Source of the DNA: Atrina japonica
Taxonomy: Eukaryota > Mollusca > Bivalvia > Pterioida > Pinnidae
DNA length: 64,000 nt
Assembly (NCBI GenBank): GCA_030159075.1
Contig: BROG01000997.1
Coordinates: 1-64,000 of the forward strand
Direction: 5' to 3'
The translations under genes and the position numbers were made by a program. The notes below the pieces were generated by a model that saw only the letters and a program-made list of their open reading frames with translations, made no database searches and was not told the DNA's origin. Position 1 is the stretch's first letter. Every line of letters begins with the position of its first letter. Of this stretch, positions 49,690 to 61,889 are shown in pieces.

Positions 49690-51200
49690 CCACCATAGAT
49701 TTGCGTGTTTCAACTGCAGTCATTATGCTTAGTTTTCATGGTATCCGACAGATCCTCATTATAATGACATGCATATCGGTACTTGCATTTTCCTGAGAAT
49801 TTGTTTCGGACAATCCTTTGTTTTTGTACTTTTATTTGTTATTTTCACGTTGCAGTCTCAGTAATGTCTTGAAACACTGTGTTTTGTCCGTTCCCTCCTC
49901 ATGTGAGTATTTTTGGCGTGGCACGTAAAAAGAGGCCCAAGTCGTTCACCTGATCAACACCGCGAGTAAATTCACACGAGATTTGACAATCTAACATGCT
50001 CGGTTTGTTGTGTGTACTGGGTCTTTAGAAGTAGTATGCCAGTGTTTTAATGGTCTTATTAGAGTTGGTAAATAAAGGAGACAAAAGACTGAAAGCTGAT
50101 ACCAAATATTTATCACACTTAAATTTTAAATTCAGTCACTGTAAAACTTTTGGTCATTGAATTTTTATATATATATTTTCTGTGAAGATTAATTCAGAAT
50201 GGTTACCAATTAAACAAGTTGTGGGTATATAGCGAAGAAATACCTTTTTTCTTTCAAGGAAGACTTTATCATCATTTGACCTTTCGTGTGACCTTGAACA
50301 TGACATTGACTGGGCGATGCATCTCATCAAACTGAACAAAAGTATCATATACAATACGGAAATTATGACATTTATGTCAACATGTGACTATATCCAGAAT
50401 AACAGAGAGAGAGAGAGAGAGAGAGATGCCAGACAATGTGAAGCTGTGCTTCATAGACGACACTAAAACATGACCGTTAGATTATTTTATTCATAAAGAA
50501 CAAAATTTATTTATTTTCTGATGTGAATTTGCCATCCAATTTTTGTCTTCTGGGACAAATTTTCGTCGTCTGTCATGTTTGTTTATATTGTCAACATCAG
50601 TTCCCATTTATATTACAGTATCGGCATTCTGGTCATGTGACAAGCTAAAAACCAAATCACATCACAAATAAAAATTGGTGGCACTGAATCATAAGCCGGT
50701 GATATATCCATACAAGTTAAGTACTTTGGCAGGATGTAAGACAATTATCTCATTGTGAAAAAAAAACCCAAAACAGGTATAAATATATTTATACTTGATA
50801 AATAAAAATAAAAATATCTGGTTTTGGTTGGGAATATCAATAGTTTTCAAGGGACATTTATCTACATACCATTAAACCAATCTAGTTAAAAACCGATCTC
50901 TAATCGCCCCATCTCTGACATTTCGTTTAGAGAATCTAACGAAACACACTACAGGGTCACAAGTAGGAGTGTAATGTTCGAACAATGAAAGTGTGACTTC
51001 ATTGTGATTTTGAAAGTTTATCGAGTGACAAAGAGATGTAATCTATTTAAAAATAAAGAAATAGACAGTCCGCGGAATATCATTGGTGATTCAATCTTAC
51101 CCAAGGTTATATTAGGAAGAAATCTGTACTTCATGATTTTGTGTGTTCACTGTCTTTTATAATGTTAACAATGTTTACATCTCTTTGTCATTTGATAAGC
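49690..51200. other. No recognisable gene
   Basis: Only a short GA repeat (50405..50426) followed by an inverted copy of the sequence next to the CT repeat at 26780. No supported coding region. Confidence 0.45.
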
Positions 51201-51472
51201 TAAAAGTTTTACACTGTAATACCAGTTAGTGATATCATTATGCGATAAGGTGATGTAACTTTTATAAATTCTTAAGTGATTTCACTTATACGACTGAGTG
51301 ATATCACATATTCGAATGAGTGATATCACCTATTGGAATGAAATATATCACCTATTGAAATGAGATATCATCTATTCGTTTTGTAACGTGATATCACCTA
51401 TTCGAATATATGATATTATTTGGCTTGTATGATACCATTTTATCTTTAGAAAACACATACTTTTCAATTGGA

Positions 51473-51518
51473 GCTCAACTGATGAAGTCTAATTGACAGA
51501 AACGATATCGTCTTGAGC
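51473..51518 (+). ncRNA. Hammerhead ribozyme, copy B
   Basis: Stem I is GCTCAA (51473..51478) with TTGAGC (51513..51518). The core is CTGATGA (51479..51485). Stem II is GTC/GAC with loop TAATT; it has an A.A mismatch at its base, which could weaken it. GAAA is at 51499..51502. A short stem III (ACG/CGT) precedes the cleavage triplet GTC, with the cut predicted after 51512. All invariant core bases are present. Confidence 0.75.
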
Positions 51519-51829
51519 ATTATAACTTTGGTATTATGTTTATTATATTTATAACCACTAGGTCGTTGCCACTGCTGGTGGACCGTTTGAGTCCCCGAGG
51601 GTATACATAAACCTAGTACCTGGTATTTCGGTACCAGCTGTTCATCTTATACTAAAGTAATATTTGGCACTGTTAACACTATTTAAAATCGAAAATTGTC
51701 TTAAGCTAAGATAGTCATTTTTTTTTATAGTGGTTACTCTTAGACGGATTTAGGCTATACTTTTAGAGATATTACTTTGCCTTGTATGATACCATTTATC
51801 TTTAGAAAACACATACTTTTCAAATTGGA

Positions 51830-51875
51830 GCTCAACTGATGAAGTCTAATTGACAGAAACGATATCGTCTTGAGC
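51830..51875 (+). ncRNA. Hammerhead ribozyme, copy C
   Basis: Identical to copy B over the whole motif: GCTCAA 51830..51835, CTGATGA 51836..51842, GAAA 51856..51859, predicted cut after 51869, TTGAGC 51870..51875. Confidence 0.75.
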
Positions 51876-52049
51876 ATTATAACTTTGGTATTATGTTTAT
51901 AATATTGTTTATGAATCAATGCCAATGAATGCTCCATACACAAAAATAAGATCTTACAAAAATATGACTTGTGTCATCTTGGGCATTATAAATTATTTAT
52001 TTTTTGTTTGTTTCCTTACATTTGGTCCAAAGAATTATATAGGGTGTTT

Positions 52050-52215
52050 TATGTTCAACCACTCACGGCGGGTGTGACCAGTCGACAGAGGATGCTTACT
52101 ACTCCATGGCACCTGATCCCACCTCTTGGTTTCCAGAGGTCCTTGTTTGTCAATTTGTATTTGTTTCCTGGACATCCTACGGATTTATACTTTGGTATAT
52201 TAGATGTTTCATAAT
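52050..52215 (+). mobile_element. 5'-truncated Penelope-like 3' tail (copy 6)
   Basis: ACTCACGGCGGGTGTGACCA, then TCGACAGAGGATGCTTACTA, then CACCTCTTGGTTTCCAGAGG, ending with TTTATACTTTGGTATATTAG. It is well preserved, so probably a recent arrival. Confidence 0.82.
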
Positions 52216-52264
52216 GCAACCACTTATAAAACAATTTTGTGCGGAAATCGGACCCTAGTTCAAA

Positions 52265-52483
52265 ATGGCAGGAGTCGGTGGTGTAGTTTCGGCGGCTCTG
52301 TCTTCTTTGAGTGCTGAACTCAGTCTAAATCCTACAACAGACACGGGAGATGATTCCGATTCTGCAGCGCTGCGCCTATATCACGATACCGTAATATCGT
52401 CCTTTGCGCTTTGTTCTTCCATAGATATAGGTCTAGTGAAATTCAATGCAGATCTACATCTATGGAAGAGATGGGGAGCATAA
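52265..52483 (+). CDS. Unexplained 72-codon ORF inside the inverted-repeat element
   Basis: ATG in good context (AAAATGG) with an in-frame TAG nine bases upstream. The predicted peptide (MAGVGGVVSAALSSLSAELS at the N-terminus, then an acidic TTDTGDDSDS segment) has balanced codon use and higher GC than its surroundings, as a real exon would. I recognise no domain, signal peptide or membrane segment. It could be a host gene fragment captured by the element, or a first exon. Function unknown. Confidence 0.4.
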   Translation: MAGVGGVVSAALSSLSAELSLNPTTDTGDDSDSAALRLYHDTVISSFALCSSIDIGLVKFNADLHLWKRWGA

Positions 52484-52969
52484 GGTTTTTACCGTTTCCA
52501 AATTTGAAATATTCTAATGTGTGATATCACTTATTTGTTTTGTAAAGTGATATCATCTATTCGAGTAGGTGATATCACTTATTTGAATAGGTGATATCAC
52601 CTATAAAATGTGATATCTCCTATTTGAAAGAGTGATATCACCTATACGAATAGGTGATATCACCAATTCGTTTTTATAAGTGATATCATTAACTGGTATT
52701 AAACAGTAAAACGGCGCCCCATAGTAAGTCGCATTGTGATTTGTCGTTAGATAATAGATAATATACGCGACATATCAGAGAACGGGGGCGATTGTATTTA
52801 ACCTATCTAGAAATGAGGACGAAGAAAAGGTATAGTGTCACGGTAAAGAATTCACTTACCTATTTGACCATTCATTTTTTAAAAGGGTCAATTAAAAATC
52901 CGCTCCTGTACCCACAAGTATAACAAATGTTACAAAGATTTTAAATAAAATTTGATGTATTTTTTTCAC

Positions 52970-53195
52970 TCAGTTTGATGTTCAACATATATCTAGTATT
53001 TCGGTACTAGCCAAATGTTCTATACCAAAGTGATATTTCGCTAAGATAGCTTCGTTTGAATTCTAAACTTCTCAAAAACTAAAATAGTATTTTTTACAGT
53101 GGGTACTTCTTAGACCGATTTGGCAATACATTTAGATTTATTATACGGCTTTGTGTGATCCCACTTTTCTTTCGGATATAAATGTTTATATTAGA
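52970..53195 (+). repeat. Diverged partial third retrozyme-like unit
   Basis: Resembles the central part of the 357-nt unit: CTAGTATTTCGGTACTAGCC, a GCTAAGATAG block, then AGTGGGTACTTCTTAGACCG, and TGTGATCCCA. It lacks the hammerhead core and lies just outside the inverted-repeat element. Confidence 0.6.
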
Positions 53196-53199
53196 TAAA

Positions 53200-53660
53200 A
53201 GAAATTAAAACAAGAAAATAGTGTTGAAATTCCCTTCAATCCAGAATAAATTTAGTCCAATGATGCTTGAAATCTTACTGCCTGGAAGATTTAGTATGGC
53301 ATCCCACAGCTTGCAGAACTTAAAACATTATCCTTTGGTATAACCTCCTGCATTGTTCTTGTATTAGTTATGTCCGTTAACGTGCAGTTAGCTGTTGGAG
53401 AAACTGTATCACTTTGATACTTTTGAGAGCATACACAGGTCCCAATTTAATATCTGGAAGCTAGAAATAAGCTTCTCACAGATGTGTTTAATTTTATTAT
53501 TTTCTGGAGCATACCACTGAACTTAATAATTGTTTGCATGGTTTATGTCTGTAGAATTAATATCCTAGTTAGGGAAATTTCAATCTAATCTGATACTTTT
53601 GAGATGATTGAAAGGGGTCCAAATTTAGTATCTTGGAGTTAAAACATAGAGTAATCAAAG
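53200..53660. other. No recognisable gene
   Basis: No supported feature. Confidence 0.4.
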
Positions 53661-53667
53661 ATTACCA

Positions 53668-55418
53668 AGCTCACCTCATATATAAGCAACTTTGCCTCTA
53701 TACTGATAATAAGATTTCTTAATAAATTTTCATTTCATTTTGGCAATGAAATATAAGGATTTATGAATTGTTTATTATCAATATTTTTCATTATTATTTT
53801 TCACCTCTATGCAGGCAAATTGGCTTTGTACTCAAGAAATCTTAATCTAGGTAAATAACAATAAAGTTTGGTCTGTCTAGTGCTACTGCTTTCTAAGATA
53901 ATACCAAAATAAAATCTTCTAATTGTGGTGACTAAACCGTGAATTGTAGGTCAGATGCCAAATTCTATGACCATACAAGTTTGGTCTGTCTAGTGCTACT
54001 ACTTTCTCAGATAATGCCAAAATTAATTCTTCTTAACCTGGTAACTCAAGCGTGAAATATATGTCAGATGCAACATCTGCAACACGCAAGCTGATAATTC
54101 TACTTCTTTCTAAGAGAATGCAAAAATCAAATCGTCGTAACATGGTCATTCAACCGTGAAATGTAGGTCAGCTGCCAAATCTGCAAACTGCAATCTAATG
54201 CACATCATAAGATGCATCATCAGCGTAAGATTGGGAAGTCTAGTCTTTCTACTTTCTGATATAATGCCCAAATCAAATCTTTTTAACGTGGTCATTCAAC
54301 CATGAAATGTAGGTCAGATGCCAAATCTGCAAATCGCAAGCTAATGGGCATCACCAGAAGGATCATCTGTATAAGATTGGTAAGTCTAGCCTTTCAACTT
54401 TCCAAGAAAATGCCCAAATCAAATATTCTTAACATGGTCATTTAACCGTAAAATGCAGTTCAGATGCCAAATCTGCGAACTACAAGCTAATGGGCATCAC
54501 CAGATGCATTATCACTACAAGTTATCACCAGTCGCATCATCCTTACAATTTGGCCTGTCTAGTGCTACCACTTTCTCAGAATAATGCCAAAATAAAATAT
54601 TCTAAACGTGGTCACTCAACCGTGAAATGTAGGTCAGATGCAACATCTGCAAAATGCAAGCTGATAGTAATCATATGGCACATCATCCATGCAAGTTTGG
54701 TTTGTCTAAGGCTACTTCTTCCTGAGAGAATGCCAAAATCAAATCTTCTTAACGTGTTTACTCAACCATGAAATGTAGGTCAGATGCAACATCAAGCAAG
54801 CATGCACTAAGTTTGGTCTCTCTAGCCTTTTTACTTTCCGAGATAATGCTGAAATAGAATCTTCTTAGCATGATCACTAAATCATAAATCTTTTTAACGT
54901 GGTCATCCAGATGTGAGTCATAGGTCATATGCAGTATGAGCAACCACGTTCAGATGCTCATATCTAGATGTAGTCATCATATGACACACCATCCATGCAA
55001 GTTTAGCCTTCTAAGACTACTTCTTTCCGAGAGAATGCCAAGATAAAATCTTCTTGACGTGGTCAATCAACCGTGAAATGTAGGTCAGATGCAACATCTG
55101 CAACATGCAGGCTGATAGTCATCATATGACGCATCGTCCATGCAAGTCTGGTCTGTCTAGCCTTAATACTTTCCAAGATAATGCTGAAATAGAATCTTCT
55201 TAACATGATCACTGAACCGTAAATTTTCTTAACATGGTTTTTCAGATGTGGCTCAAAGGTCATATGCAGTATCACCAAACCACATTCTGATGGTCATAAC
55301 TAGATGTATCATTGCTTACAAGTTTTGTCATTCTAGCACTTCCGGTTACAAAAATATCAGCGCGGACGTCGGGAGTATAGCATAAGCTCTCCTTCACTTC
55401 GCGAGGTGAGCTAAACAT
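53668..55418. repeat. Long degenerate tandem array bounded by inverted AGCTCACCTC
   Basis: About ten units from 53876 to 55330, each opening GTTTGGTCTGTCTAG-like, then TTTC.GA.ATAATGCCAAAAT, CTTCTTAACGTGGTCA, and GTAGGTCAGATGC. Spacing varies from about 110 to 190 bases. The whole block is framed by AGCTCACCTC (near 53670) and GAGGTGAGCT (near 55404). No ORF is shared between units. Confidence 0.82.
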
Positions 55419-55419
55419 A

Positions 55420-56265
55420 GCATTTACAAGCTTGTTAAATTTGGATTTTTTTTCAGTAGGAGGGTTATATATGTATCCCTGAACTACCTGTCATCATTGC
55501 ACTTATGTTGGTAAATATGTCCGCTGAATAACTTTCATTGCTAGGGAAATAATCAAATAATTTGGTACTTTTGAAAGGATACACACGTTTTAGTGTTAGG
55601 AAATTACAGATTTAAAACTCCAATTTTGGTATACCTTTGACTATATTGCATCTGGAAGCTTCAAAAGTACCAAAGGACTTTTAAAATAAAAAAAGTCTCG
55701 GGGAAGTATATCTTACCCCTTATCATCATCATCTGTTTCTTATAAAAGATTAAAGGGGAGCATACCACAGAACCACCAATTAATGTGAGACTTTAAAAGG
55801 ATATCTACCATCTGGAAGCTTTAAAAATGGCCTGTCGGGGCTTGTTAAAACAAAAAAGATTCCTGATGGTCATTCTCCCAACCTCATAGCATTTGTCTAT
55901 CATATGTTTCACATTTTCTGAAAGAACCTTCTTTGAGAGTGATAACCATTGTGACCCTTCAGCGTAGGGGGTATTGAGGTCATTATATCTTGTCTGGATG
56001 TTGATTTTTCAAGCTTTCAAATTTCCGAAAATTTTCTACAAATGTGCGTGTCTACGATGGCACAATGTAGCCACTTACGTGCCTACTAATTTGAAAGTAT
56101 GAAACACGTTTTGTATAAAAATGTTAAATCATAGACTAAATTCGACCTGAAAACCCAGCTTATTTGGAAGAATTATCAACTTTTTGTACAAATGTGTATT
56201 TGTATATTCTATACAAGAGGTCCACAGGCTAGGCTCTTGCAGGTCACCCGAGACGAAATGACAAA
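55420..56265. other. No recognisable gene
   Basis: Short AGTTTTAAAAG-like similarity between neighbouring segments, but no clear element. Confidence 0.4.
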
Positions 56266-56269
56266 ATGC

Positions 56270-56870
56270 ATAGACGTGGAGGTAAATATTTTCTAAGATT
56301 TAAGCATATCCCCATTATATGGCTATTTTAGACAAATCTGTGACTCTGAATCCCTGCTCCCAAGGTAAATTGTTTTTTTTTTTTACAAATTCAGTATAGG
56401 GTTTTATGGTCATTCTAAAATTGTATACGGTTTTTCATTACAATTCATATATGTAGAGAAGAAGATTTTCTAAGACAATGTATATCACACTATATTTGAT
56501 CATATTTGCCCCGCCCATCACCTGAACCCCTGCTCCATTGGTAATATATTTTAAAAATTTAATTTAAATATAAGACTTTATGTTCCTCCGAAAATTGTAC
56601 TCAGTTTTCCTTTACAATTGATAGATAAAGAGAAAAATATTTTCTAATACAAATTATATATTCAGTATATGGCTAAATTGGCCCACCCCAGACCCAAAAC
56701 CATCTCAGGGTAATAAATTCATACTTTAGGAAGAAGACTTTATTATACACTTTCTGAAATAGTATTAAGTATTCTTAGCTATTCATAGATGTAGAAGAGG
56801 CTTTATAAGTCACTATATGGCTAATTTTTATATAGTCACTATATGGCTAACATTCCAAAAGACCAATGAT
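56270..56870. repeat. ~145-bp degenerate repeat family (array 1)
   Basis: Roughly four units with TTTTCTAAGA, CACTATATGGC, a C-rich CCCGCCC-like block, CCCTGCTCC, GGTAATA and TTCAGTTTT..TTTACAAT. The same family recurs at 61890..62560. Confidence 0.8.
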
Positions 56871-56874
56871 ATAA

Positions 56875-57773
<899 letters not shown>

Positions 57774-58060
57774 CAATAAATAGCCTTAAGTATTCAAACA
57801 ATATTTACAATTACTTTTTATTAAAGCGATATGAAAAAATACATGCATACATACAAATATTTTATCTCATATACACTCCAAAGAGACCATCTGGTGGTTA
57901 GAATTACAAATGCATCCGTATAATAGTAACAATTTTGCCTAACGTAACCTGTAGGATCAATTTTTTTTTGTCCGCCATGAGACTGAGCATTTCAAATTAA
58001 CTTTCGGAAATTTTTACGAAGATTAAAGAGTTTCTCCAATAAGAACGTACGATTTACATT

Positions 58061-58162
<102 letters not shown>

Positions 58163-58214
58163 CTTATTACCCTTTGCATTTATTTAAATACATTATCATT
58201 TCATACCTAAATCA

Positions 58215-58380
58215 GGCAAAGTTGTCTTTTCCGTCGTTTCAAAACATGTCCACGCACCGGATATATCAGGTGATCTCGAGCCATATCTAACTCGTCCCAT
58301 CGCACTCTCGGCTTTATCATTCTTGACACATATGAACTGCCCAACTCCACCGGTCATGACGGCACGATTGTTAAACATGA
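58215..58380 (+). other. Possible internal exon of unknown gene
   Basis: An acceptor-like CCTAAATCAG ends at 58214 and a good donor ATGAG|GTAAGC at 58381. One frame is open across it (VVFSVVSKHVHAPDI early on, CPTPPVMTARLLNM at the end). The minus strand is also open. Local composition is richer in GC than the flanks. I recognise no domain; this is only a lead. Confidence 0.25.
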
Positions 58381-58888
58381 GGTAAGCAATTTTTTAACAG
58401 TTGTAATGTTTTGATTTTGACAATATCAGCATTTATTTCAGGGTAACATTATAGATTTGAAAAAAAATTAGTGACCTGATATTTTTGTTCTTATATTCAT
58501 CCGATTTGATTCAGTTATTTAAAATAGCACATGTTTCAGATAATGCTTTCCAATACAAATCACGTCCTGAATTTTACAATTAAATATAAAAACATGAAAA
58601 TAGGCCAATTTTAACATAAGCAGTTTGTGTCAAGGGCCGAGATTGCTGATAGTCCGAGGGCGTAAAGGACCTAGAGTTTATCTGAAAGGTCAATGCTTAC
58701 AAAAATACAGCCGGATTTTTTAAGGTACGGGAAAACTTAAATGCTAATAAACAAATAATTTCGAAAAGATCTTTAACAACGTTTCACGTGTTTGATAATG
58801 TATCTGAACATACATTTTATCATATTCTCTATAAGTCAGGGGACAAAAATTATCATTGTGACAGCTTATACCTCTTTAATTTACTATT

Positions 58889-58994
58889 GTCCTTTACTTA
58901 TTTTTAATTTAGAAGAAATTAAAAAGGAGTACAGGACAATATATTGTCCTGTACTCCTTTTTAATTTCTTCTAAATTAAAAATTAGTTAAGGAC
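58889..58994. repeat. Near-perfect 106-bp palindromic MITE (copy 2)
   Basis: Arms start GTCCTTTACTTATTTTTAAT and contain GGAGTACAGGACAAT; the axis is at ATAT. It is the same family as 1484..1573, with a longer centre. Confidence 0.82.
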
Positions 58995-58999
58995 GCTAT

Positions 59000-59695
59000 T
59001 GGCAAATATGGCACTAATCCTCCATTTTCACCAATTAAAGATAAGTCCGAAGACAATAGCCTAAAGCTGTGTGTAGTGAACTGACTTATCACACCTACGG
59101 GTTAATCTGTCCTTGACAATAGTAAGAATAAGGAGAAGAATTATTAATGCCAGAAGATAGACAGAAGTATTGAAATATAAACGCGCCGCAATCTTTTGTC
59201 ACTCGGTCACATTACCGTGACTTTGGTATTGTTGATAACATATATGTAACGATATTGGAAATATGAGAAAAAATTAACATACATTTTTTTCTTTTTTAAT
59301 TACTTTAAATCTTCACTGTGGTCCTATAGTGATCAGGGCATGGTTTATTGAAACCAGAATCTAAAATATATAATGGAAGGTTTTGTACAAGTTTTGTGAT
59401 TTATGGATCAGGGGTTCTTTAAATGAAGCTTTTGAAATCAAACATCCTGATTTCTTGATTATCTCCCCTCCGAATATTTCGCAACCTTTTCCTTTGAATA
59501 AAATTGATACCCTTTTATCCTAGACAATTTGTGGCAAATTTGTATGAAATGGTCCAATGGTTGTAGAAAAGGTTTTGAAAATTTTATTTTAATTTTGGGT
59601 TTACCCAAGTAATCATGTCATAAAATAGAGTTCACATATTTATGAAAAAGATTTATAATGACGTACACATTTCTTCGAAAACCGATTAGTATAAA
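59000..59695. other. No recognisable gene
   Basis: No supported feature. Confidence 0.4.
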
Positions 59696-59698
59696 AAA

Positions 59699-59973
59699 AA
59701 TATCTCGTAATAACGAGATAATTAACTCGTACTAACGAGATCTTTTCTAATTATCTCCTAATTACGAGTTAACTATCTCGTAATAACGAGATCTTTATTC
59801 GTAATTACGAGTTAATTATATCGTATTAATGAGATTTATTCTCATAATAACGAGTTAATGATCTCGTAATGACGATATTTATCTCCTAATTCCGAGATAA
59901 TTAACTCGTTATTACAAGATAATTAACTCGTAATTACGAGTTAGTTATCTCGTACTAAAGAGATCTTTTCTCG
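59699..59973. repeat. Palindromic ATCTCGTAATAACGAGAT array, left part
   Basis: Head-to-head short dyads (TCTCGTAATAACGAGA, AACTCGTAATTACGAGTT and variants). It is interrupted by the solo LTR and resumes at 60662. Confidence 0.85.
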
Positions 59974-59977
59974 TTAT

Positions 59978-60657
59978 TGTAACAATATGAGGTACGGGAG
60001 AAAATACTTTATACGAAATTATATAAATGATGATATTGGTGTGCCTTGGAATAATAAATGTTGTGTACATACATGTAATTTGGAAATACGGGCAGCTAAA
60101 GTAAGTGATTTTGTAATTCGGCTACATAAATAATGTTGATAGTTATTTAGGTATAATTATAAAAGTGAATAATAGAAATTCCAAATTCCAAATTGAAATC
60201 AGCTTTGATAATTAAATATACTGTTTCGGATAATCAATTTGTCAACATTTTTACAACTTAGAGCATCAATTGCAGCTGCGAAGTTATAAATGTCAACTTC
60301 TGTCATCATCATCCTTGGTAAACAATGGATTGCAATGTTAAATAATATAATGTATTAAAATTATACTAATTTTGGTGGAGTTAAAAGATTATTAAAGATT
60401 AGGTTTTGATCGATTTTGATAAAATAATTGCCAGTAATTCTATAATTGTATATTGCACAGATGTATAGAAACTTCTGGAACTTTGGTGTTTGCCTATAAA
60501 AGCATCAAGGTTTCAAAAGTAAATGTGACCGATTTGAAAGCAATATAGAGAACGCCACTGCTCTCTGTTACCTTTGTTACCAATGCTGCATCTGCTAAAT
60601 AAAACACTATACGATCATCGCTGTTATTGGTATCTGTTCAAGATAGAGAAGGTTACA
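59978..60657 (+). mobile_element. Solo LTR of the 15511 element family, TTAT duplication
   Basis: Starts TGTAACAATATGAGGTACGG and ends GAGAAGGTTACA, like the LTRs at 15511 and 24909, with more divergence and small deletions. TTAT lies on both sides (59974..59977; 60658..60661). A TATA box (CTATAAAAG) and AATAAA remain. It shows the family makes 4-bp duplications and has been active more than once. Confidence 0.93.
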
Positions 60658-60661
60658 TTAT

Positions 60662-60850
60662 TACGAGTTAGTTACGAGTAATTGCTAAAGCCGATTAATA
60701 TCAAAGAAAAAAAATATCTCGTAATAATGATAATTATCTTGTAGTAACTAGATATTTTCACGTAATAACAAGATAATTATATCGTAATTACGAGTTTGTT
60801 ATCTCGTAATAACGAGATCTTTTCTCTCGCAATAACGGGATAAAAATTCG
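60662..60850. repeat. Palindromic TCTCGTAATAACGAGA array, right part
   Basis: Continuation of the dyad array after the solo LTR. Another patch lies at 61440..61560. Confidence 0.8.
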
Positions 60851-60859
60851 AAATTCGAG

Positions 60860-61885
60860 TGTGTGTTTATGTGTTTCATTATGTGTAATATTTTCATAAT
60901 TTTGATAATGAAAACAAAAGCATGAAATTTTATTATTCTAATATTGACCAAATTTGTCTTGCTCATTGGCAACAATGGTTGACATAAGGGCTATGTCGAT
61001 ATCCAATTCATCGTTATAGTTGAGTAAATTAAATTCTCTTTGACTCAAGTAAACATAGATAACACATGATAAATTTTCTTGGTATTTTCTTGAGATATTG
61101 GAATATTTGTTCATAAATTGAGGTAAAGTTAATCTGTGTTATATGATCAATCACTAATGTTCAAGATTAAGAATAATTGCAATGGCTTCACGTAGGTCTC
61201 TGACCAATATTGTTGTTCAGACCAGAAATAAATGCATCTATTTATACCACTCTCAAAATCAAAGTACATAACTCGAAAATTCAATATAATAACTAGAAAC
61301 ATACGGATTATATATTTTTACACATGGCAGCATTACACTTCCGTAGAATTATGACCGCTGTCGTATAATAATCAAAATGCGTCCGGCCCGTTCGAAAAAG
61401 TTAACATTTTTGGTCTGAGTCTTTATAATATCCTATCCCTAACTATCTCGTAATTGCAAGATCTTTTCTCGTAATAACGACATAATTTTCTTGTAATTAC
61501 GCGATGCTTACTCGTAATAACGAGATAACTATCTCGTGATTACAAAGTAAGTTAATTTTTTCATCCGTTTTAGAGGTATTATGTGTGCTATGTTCTCTGT
61601 AATCTGTGGGGTGTCATTAGCTGATAATTATCAATATACCACAGTACTAGCAGATACTACTTGTAAGTTAATTGACATACGTTGATTTTCTCTGGCACAC
61701 CAGAGCCATTACGTTTGAGCCCATAACATTAGAATTTCTTGTATGTTGAAATTGCAACTAAAATAATAAGATCATATGGCGAAGTCTTTCGAGGTCCAGT
61801 GTCGTGTCACCTGAGTAGAATATGATCACAGCGAGAATAGACTGAACACTAGTTTGTAGATGAATCCTAACAGCTTCCTTTTTTT
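60860..61885. other. No recognisable gene; one more dyad-array patch
   Basis: 61440..61560 holds TCTCGTAAT/ACGAGATAACTATCTCG dyads. The rest shows nothing I can support. Confidence 0.5.
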
Positions 61886-61889
61886 TTTC

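Larger units (their letters stand above)
51416..51905 (+). mobile_element. Retrozyme-like dimer: direct repeats each with a hammerhead
   Basis: A block of about 135 bp (CTTGTATGATACCATTT through GGTATTATGTTTATAATATT) occurs at about 51425..51555 and again at 51781..51906. Each copy carries a hammerhead motif. The region between includes CCACTGCTGGTGGACCGTTT and CCCCGAGGGTATAC, blocks I recognise as recurring in mollusc hammerhead repeats. The distance from cleavage site to cleavage site is 357 nt, the size expected for a small circular RNA monomer. Retrozymes are non-coding elements thought to move with help from Penelope-like or LTR machinery. Confidence 0.75.
51206..52713. mobile_element. 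Composite inverted-repeat element (~1.5 kb)
   Basis: The outer ends (GTTTTACACTGTAATACCAG at the left; CTGGTATTAAACAGTAAAAC at the right) are imperfect inverted repeats of about 32 bp. Next to each lies an array of GTGATATCAC palindromes (51230..51425 and 52505..52690). Inside are the hammerhead dimer, a Penelope-like tail and a 72-codon ORF. I see no transposase and no clear target duplication. Confidence 0.7.
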
